Made by a program: the position numbers and the translations under genes
Origin: a bacterium
GTDB lineage: Bacteria > Desulfobacterota > Binatia > UBA12015
Assembly (NCBI GenBank): GCA_030430245.1
Contig: JAUIFY010000024.1
Coordinates: forward strand, 1 to 35,480
Length of the DNA stretch: 35,480 bases
Reading direction: 5' to 3'
In this document: in pieces, positions 31,028 to 35,480 of the stretch
Numbering within the stretch: the stretch's first letter is position 1
Layout: each line of letters starts with the position of its first letter
Notes under the pieces: generated by a model
Told to the model about the DNA's origin: nothing
Seen by the model: only the letters and a program-made list of their open reading frames with translations
The model's database searches: none

Positions 31028-33958
31028 ATGAGGTGTTGCTCTGCGAGCTGGATCGGCCAGGGTCGAGAAATCGTGGGAAAGAGCGTACCGCCGCGTCACA
31101 CCGGGAGGGAGGCTTCGTTCCACCTCCCGGCGGGACGGGGGACCGCCGAGGATCGGATCGACCGGTTCGAGGCGGAGGTTCGTGCACGCTTCGGCGTTCT
31201 GCCGAACTTCTTCCGCGCGACGCCGGATTCGATCGTGGCCGCCGAGTCCCTTTGGGCACAGGCCCGCTCGGCCTATCTCGACAACCCGGCGCCATCGTCG
31301 TTCAAGGAACGGCTCTTCGCGTATCTCTCTCGGTTCTGCGCGAACCCGTACTGTCTCGCGCGGCACATCGCGTTTCTGCGTGGGCGTGGCCGGCCGGCGG
31401 GCGACCCGAGCGCGGGTACGATGTCGTCGTCCGACATCGTCGCTCTGCTGGCGGAGCCCGTGCCCGGTGCCGCGCCGATCGAACGCGCCCTCGCGGTGCT
31501 CGAGGGCGGGGCGCTTCCCGCGGGCGACTGGCCGCCGGACGGTTCGCCTTTGCTCTCGGCGATCCACGCGGCCGCCGTCGTCGTGTTCCTCGAGCGCGAC
31601 GAGGCCTCCCGGTGTCGAGACGCGCTCGCCCGAGCCCTCGGTGCCGCACGGTACGACGCTCTGGTGCTCCTGCTCGCGTTCGTGAAGACGGCGCATCTCT
31701 GGGCCGAGGCCCATCCGGACCTCGCGTTCGAGCCCGACGTGGTGGAGCTTCTGGCGGCGGAGCCCGAGCTCGAGCAGTGGGTTCGTGGCTACCGCGAGAT
31801 CGTGGCCCTCGAGCTGGGGGAGAAGCCGGCGGCGCTCCTCTCGGAGCACGCTGATCCTCGGAGGGGGAGAACGGCTCCGGCCGCCGCGCGGGACGGGACC
31901 GTCTCGCTCGACGCCGACGGACGCGAGCGTGCGGCGGAGGAGCTCGAGCGAAGTCTCATTCTGCGTCACGAGATCCTCGACTCGCTGCTCCAGCATGTGG
32001 CCGTCCTCGACGGCGCGGGCGTGGTGCGCGAGGCGAATCGCGCCTGGACGCGCCATGCCGAAGAGCTCGGCGGCCCATCGATCGCGGGGACCGCGATCGG
32101 CGAGGATTTCATCGAGGTCTGTCGTCGGGCGGCGGCGTCGGGGGACGCCGATGCCACTACCGTGATGCGCGGGATCGAGTCCGTCGTGAAGGGCGTGTCG
32201 GATTCGTTCGAGCACGAGTACTGTGCACCAACGCCCGACGGGGGGCGCCATTTCTGGATGGCGGTGGTCCGCCACCTCGACTGTGAGGGCGGCGCGGTGA
32301 TCAGCCAGAGAGACGTGACCGAGTCGCGACGCGTGCGCGAGCAGCTCGAGGACAACGAAGAGCGCTTGCGGCGCGTGTTGAGCCTCGGGGGCATCGGTGT
32401 GGTCCGCGACGATCTCGCGACCGGCCGGGTCGAGCTCGATGCCCGCGCGGCACGGCTCGCGGGCTTTCCGCCCGAGCCGACGACGCGGCCAGTGGACGAG
32501 CTGTTCGCGCATGCCGTCCCGCCCGGCGATCTCGAGTCTCTTCGAGACCTGCGCGCACGCGCCATCGAGAGCGGCGAGCCGGTCTCCCTGGATGTGCGCG
32601 CACGGAATCCGTCGGCCCAAGAAGGGGAGTGGCATCGCATTCAGCTCGGACTGGTGCGTGACGCGCAGGGACGTCCTCATCATCTCGTCGGCGCCGTCAT
32701 GGGCGTGACGCAGCAGAAGCGGCGAGAGGCGGAGCTCGAGGCGCATGTCGCGCAGTGGGAGTCCGTCGCCGATGTCGGACTCGCCGCCGTCGAGGGGAGC
32801 ATCGGCGCCCTGCTCGACCACGCCGTCGTCGTCGCGGCGAAGACCCTCGGGGTCCCGTACGCGAAGATCCTGGAGCTCCTACCGGGCGGAGACGCGATGC
32901 TCCTTCGCGCGGGCGTCGGCTGGAAGGAGGGGCTGGTCGGCCAGGCGCTCGTCGGGACGGCGCGGGCTTCTCAAGCGGGCTTCACGCTGGCGTCGGCGGA
33001 GCCGGTGGTGGTCCAGGATCTTCGCACGGAGACGCGGTTCCACGGGTCGTCGCTCCTGGCCGACCACGACGTCGTCGCAGGGATGAGCGTGGTGATCCAC
33101 ACGGCCGCTGGCCCGTTCGGGGTGTTCGGGGTGCACACCACCTCCGAGCGCCGCTTCACGCGCGAGGATGTCGCCTTTCTCCAGGCCGTCGCGAACATCG
33201 TGTCGACCGCTCTCGACCGAGACCGGGTCTCGAAACAGCTCGAGGACGCGCGACGCAAGGCAGCGCTGCGCGAGCGCCTCGCGGACGTGGGCGCCCTCGC
33301 GGCGAAGATCGTGCACGACATCGGGAACCCGCTCGCCGGTTTGTCCATGTCCGCGCAGAACGTCCAGCGGCGGCTCGAGCGGGGGGCCGACCTCACGGCG
33401 GATGCGATCGGTCGTCCGATCGATCGCATCCTCAAGACGGCCCGGCGGCTCGACGGCCTCGTGTCCGAATTCAAGCAGTTCCTGCGTCACCAGGATCTCG
33501 ACCTTCAGGACGTCGAGATCCCCGACCTCCTCCGCGAGATCGTCGACTTCTGGAAGGACGAGGCGGACGCGCGGGAGATCGAGATCGTGATGGATCCCGT
33601 GGTCGATCTTCCGGCCATCAAGGCCGATCCGCAGCAGATCCGGCGCATTCTCGACAACCTGGTGAAGAACGCGATCGAGGCGATCGACGCGGGTCCGGGC
33701 GAGGTCCGGCTCAAGGCCGAGCTTCTCGATTCCGAGAAGGTTCGTCTCAGCGTCGACGATTCCGGGCCGGGAGTTCCCGAAGGCGTCGACGTGTTCGCGC
33801 TCTTCGAGACGACGAAACGCGAAGGAACCGGCCTCGGGCTTCCCATCGTGAGGCAGATCGCGGCCGCGCATGGGGGCGGACTCGAATTTGCTCAGCTGGA
33901 GCCCCATGGAACACGGTTCGTCCTGGAGCTCCCGGTTCGTGGCCCGACGTCCTTGTAG
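31028..33958 (+). CDS. Multidomain sensor histidine kinase with AhpD-like N-terminus
   Basis: The best start is ATG 31028 (weak ribosome-binding site); the frame is open upstream but uncharacteristic. Order in the 976 residues: an AhpD/carboxymuconolactone-decarboxylase-like helical domain (about 43-275: RFGVLPNFFRATPDSIVAAE, PSSFKERLFAYLSRFCANPY, CLARHIAFLRG, with Cys-x-x-His), PAS domains (about 310-550: HVAVLDGAGVVREANRAWTR, ending in VISQRDVTESRRV and GAVMGVTQQKRRE), a GAF domain (about 560-715), and HisKA/HATPase_c: VHDIGNPLAGLS with phospho-His763, N-box DNLVKNAIEAI, G1 DDSGPGVP, G2 GTGLGLPI. The kinase overlaps the receiver gene by 20 nt. There is no membrane segment, so it senses a cytoplasmic signal, perhaps redox state or a bound cofactor. 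Confidence 0.87.
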   Translation: MRCCSASWIGQGREIVGKSVPPRHTGREASFHLPAGRGTAEDRIDRFEAEVRARFGVLPNFFRATPDSIVAAESLWAQARSAYLDNPAPSSFKERLFAYLSRFCANPYCLARHIAFLRGRGRPAGDPSAGTMSSSDIVALLAEPVPGAAPIERALAVLEGGALPAGDWPPDGSPLLSAIHAAAVVVFLERDEASRCRDALARALGAARYDALVLLLAFVKTAHLWAEAHPDLAFEPDVVELLAAEPELEQWVRGYREIVALELGEKPAALLSEHADPRRGRTAPAAARDGTVSLDADGRERAAEELERSLILRHEILDSLLQHVAVLDGAGVVREANRAWTRHAEELGGPSIAGTAIGEDFIEVCRRAAASGDADATTVMRGIESVVKGVSDSFEHEYCAPTPDGGRHFWMAVVRHLDCEGGAVISQRDVTESRRVREQLEDNEERLRRVLSLGGIGVVRDDLATGRVELDARAARLAGFPPEPTTRPVDELFAHAVPPGDLESLRDLRARAIESGEPVSLDVRARNPSAQEGEWHRIQLGLVRDAQGRPHHLVGAVMGVTQQKRREAELEAHVAQWESVADVGLAAVEGSIGALLDHAVVVAAKTLGVPYAKILELLPGGDAMLLRAGVGWKEGLVGQALVGTARASQAGFTLASAEPVVVQDLRTETRFHGSSLLADHDVVAGMSVVIHTAAGPFGVFGVHTTSERRFTREDVAFLQAVANIVSTALDRDRVSKQLEDARRKAALRERLADVGALAAKIVHDIGNPLAGLSMSAQNVQRRLERGADLTADAIGRPIDRILKTARRLDGLVSEFKQFLRHQDLDLQDVEIPDLLREIVDFWKDEADAREIEIVMDPVVDLPAIKADPQQIRRILDNLVKNAIEAIDAGPGEVRLKAELLDSEKVRLSVDDSGPGVPEGVDVFALFETTKREGTGLGLPIVRQIAAAHGGGLEFAQLEPHGTRFVLELPVRGPTSL

Positions 33959-34346
33959 CGCGATCTCGGTCCTGCTGCTCGACGACGAGGATGCCTTCCG
34001 CGAGAGCCTCGCGGAGAACCTTCGTATGGACGGCCATGAGGTGCATGAATACCGTGCGCCCGGCGAGGTGCCTCTGGAGGCGCATGCCGATCGGGTCGGC
34101 ATCGTGGTCACGGACTACGAGATGCCGGGGGCGGACGGCATCGCGTTCGCGGATGCCGTTCATTCGCGCAACCCGGAAATGCCGGTCGTGCTCATTACCA
34201 CGCATTGGACACAGACGATCCAGCAGAGCATCGACGCCCGTCCCTGGCTGCATCTGCACGCGAAGCCGGTGTCGTACGAGGAGTTGCACGTCCTGGTCCA
34301 TCGCCTCGCCGGGTCGTGGTCGCACACCTCGGGCCAGCGGGCCTGA
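33939..34346 (+). CDS. Receiver-only response regulator
   Basis: GTG 33939 lies inside the end of the kinase gene, 10 nt after GGAG, so the genes overlap by 20 nt and are coupled. The 135-residue protein is one CheY-like receiver: SVLLLDDEDAFRESLAENLR (acid pocket D15/D16), VVTDYEMPGADG (phospho-Asp59), PVVLITTHW (Thr87 or Thr88), HAKPVSYEEL (Lys109). All phosphotransfer residues are present, but there is no output domain; it may act as a phosphate carrier, sink or partner-binding regulator of the kinase encoded upstream. Confidence 0.9.
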   Translation: MARRPCSAISVLLLDDEDAFRESLAENLRMDGHEVHEYRAPGEVPLEAHADRVGIVVTDYEMPGADGIAFADAVHSRNPEMPVVLITTHWTQTIQQSIDARPWLHLHAKPVSYEELHVLVHRLAGSWSHTSGQRA

Positions 34347-34360
34347 GCGGCCGAGGGCGC

Positions 34361-34384
34361 CGTCCACCCGTCCACCCGTCCACC
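34361..34384 (+). repeat. Three tandem copies of an 8-bp unit
   Basis: CGTCCACC repeats exactly three times in the gap between the response regulator and the MarR-type gene. Short tandem repeats like this can change copy number by slippage. No function is implied by position; it lies 118 nt upstream of the next start codon. Confidence 0.8.
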
Positions 34385-34400
34385 CGTGCGTCACGAGCCG
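34378..34400 (+). repeat. 23-bp dispersed repeat, copy 2
   Basis: Partner of 13687-13709, 22 of 23 positions identical, here non-coding and overlapping the end of the 8-bp tandem repeat. The rest of the gap to 34501 contains TTGACA (34444-34449) in a less GC-rich patch, a possible -35 for the MarR-type gene, though no good -10 follows at normal spacing. Confidence 0.35.
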
Positions 34401-34501
34401 CAGGGCGCGAGCGCGCCCGCGGTCCGACCGCGCGGAACCATCCTTGACAAAGATGAAAGGGTTAGTTGCCCCCAGTCCGGGCGCAGGGTAGAGGTCCCGA
34501 C

Positions 34502-35480
34502 ATGCCCCGCTCGGCCGCTGCCGAAATGGGTGCCCCTTGTCCGGGGCGCGCCGTCGCCGTCGAGCGCTACCGCGATACCTGGGTGCACCATCTGGTCGGC
34601 ATCGCCCGGGACCTCAGCCTCCGGGTGATCGATCGACTCGAGAGTGAGTGCGGTTACGACGAGATCCGGCCCAGTCTCGGGCCCTTCATCACGCTCGTCT
34701 GGCGTGAGCCCCGTCCGCTCACGGAGCTCGCCCAGCAGCTCTCGATCAGTCGTCAGGCCTGCAGCAAGGTCGCGCGACACGCCGAACGATCCGGCTACGT
34801 CGAGCGGGTCGACGGGCGAGACGGTGTGCGGGCGCAGCGCGTGCGGCTGACCGACCGGGGACGCGAGCTCGTGGAAGACAGCGTGCGCTTGATCTTCGAA
34901 GCCGAGACGTTCTACGCGGAGCGGATCGGTGTTGCGCGGTTGCGTCGCTTCAACGCGGCCTCCTCGTCGCTGTTCTTCGGTCTCGGTCTTCAGAATCAGA
35001 CGGACGCCGGGTTCGGCGACGCCGCTCGGCGATCGATCGCCGTCGTGCCGCTCGTCGCGGCGCGCGTCGAGGAGGATCTTCTCGAGGCGGTCCGCGCGAA
35101 GGGCCACGACGGATTGCAGCCCTCTCATGCGCGACTCATCTCTCTCATCGGGGACGGGGAGAGGAGCGTGTCCGAGATCGCACGCCTACAGGGGGTGAGT
35201 CGTCAAGCCACGGGCGCGACCGTCCACGGCCTCGAGTCTCTGGGGTACGTTCGGCGCGACACCCACGAGACCGACGGTCGGGCCGTTCACGTGCGTCTCG
35301 CCGAGCGTGGCGACGAGCTGATCCGAGACTCCCTCGAAGCGCTCGAGGAGCTCGAGGGGGGCTTCCACGAGATGCTCGGCTCGCGGCGCTTCGCCGATCT
35401 CGTGAACGTGGCCGCGGAGCTGCACGGCGTGCTGACTCTCGAGGAGGAGCTCGCCGCGCTCGACGACGGACGCCCCGCGG
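34502..35480 (+). CDS. Transcriptional regulator with two MarR-type winged-helix domains (3' end cut)
   Basis: ATG 34502 follows AGAGGT at about 7 nt. The frame is open for 326 codons to the window edge. Two MarR-like units are visible: residues about 25-150 (PLTELAQQLSISRQACSKVA, RHAERSGYVERVDGRDG, VRAQRVRLTDRGRELVEDS) and about 175-305 (SVSEIARLQGVSRQATGATV, HGLESLGYVRRDTHETDGRA, VHVRLAERGDELIRD). Each has the helix-turn-helix and the wing with a conserved Asp/Arg. MarR proteins are usually single-unit dimers; this one carries both units in one chain. Ligand and targets are unknown. The palindromes found elsewhere in the window are candidate binding sites only by proximity. The last residues are off the edge. 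Confidence 0.85.
   Translation, partial: MPRSAAAEMGAPCPGRAVAVERYRDTWVHHLVGIARDLSLRVIDRLESECGYDEIRPSLGPFITLVWREPRPLTELAQQLSISRQACSKVARHAERSGYVERVDGRDGVRAQRVRLTDRGRELVEDSVRLIFEAETFYAERIGVARLRRFNAASSSLFFGLGLQNQTDAGFGDAARRSIAVVPLVAARVEEDLLEAVRAKGHDGLQPSHARLISLIGDGERSVSEIARLQGVSRQATGATVHGLESLGYVRRDTHETDGRAVHVRLAERGDELIRDSLEALEELEGGFHEMLGSRRFADLVNVAAELHGVLTLEEELAALDDGRPA

Noticed and set aside
30317..32821. 834-codon minus-strand frame antisense to the histidine kinase
   Set aside because: The plus-strand kinase has complete motifs; this frame is its GC-driven shadow.
34444..34449. TTGACA as a promoter -35 box for the MarR-type gene
   Set aside because: No acceptable -10 at 16-18 nt spacing, so I do not call a promoter.

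Overview
The window is a GC-rich (roughly two-thirds G+C by eye) piece of a Gram-negative chromosome. Evidence for an outer membrane is direct: a TonB-dependent receptor, an OmpA-type lipoprotein, an RND efflux pair and several lipoproteins with clear lipoboxes. One gene is only readable if an in-frame UGA is decoded as selenocysteine, so the host very probably has the Sec machinery. Secreted proteins with Pro-Thr-rich tails, the GC content and the UxxC thioredoxin-like selenoprotein suggest a lineage formerly placed in the Deltaproteobacteria (Myxococcota or Binatota-like), but nothing here fixes the taxon. No rRNA, tRNA, CRISPR array, insertion sequence or phage gene was seen.

Left part (1-6.5 kb): a hemerythrin-like gene cut by the window edge, a frameshifted VOC (glyoxalase-fold) pseudogene, a glutathione S-transferase, a decayed sulfatase C-terminus, and four exported proteins: a double OB-fold lipoprotein, a Pro-Thr-tailed surface protein, a small exported protein and a Cys-rich repetitive protein. 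Envelope operon (6.5-9.4 kb, minus strand): DUF4398 lipoprotein, OmpA-type lipoprotein and an N-acetylglutaminylglutamine synthetase-like enzyme, overlapping or 4 nt apart, which links an osmolyte-type enzyme to cell-wall-binding lipoproteins.

Middle (9.8-18.3 kb): a DUF1330 protein with a 21-bp palindrome in its promoter region; two divergent lipoprotein genes separated by two copies of a 19-bp palindrome (GTGAGAG-N5-CTCTCAC type); an exported protein; a 65-residue membrane protein; a TonB-dependent receptor; and a membrane-anchored thioredoxin/peroxiredoxin-like selenoprotein (UGA in place of the first Cys of CPYC, followed by a SECIS-like hairpin). A third copy of the 19-bp palindrome lies just upstream of the selenoprotein gene, so the divergent lipoproteins and the selenoprotein look like one small regulon. 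A ferritin-like DUF2202 gene follows.

Right part (18.4-35.5 kb) reads as a stress-response block: RND permease plus membrane fusion protein, a CBS-domain protein, an FtsH-type AAA protease, a Lon-related protease, a tandem UspA-like protein and a downstream ORF, a second CBS-domain protein, then a multidomain histidine kinase (AhpD-like N-terminus, PAS, GAF, HisKA/HATPase) overlapping a receiver-only response regulator. The window ends inside a gene for a protein with two fused MarR-type winged-helix domains. Four gene remnants (VOC, sulfatase, GST tail, possible glycosyltransferase tail) lie between intact genes, showing repeated gene loss.
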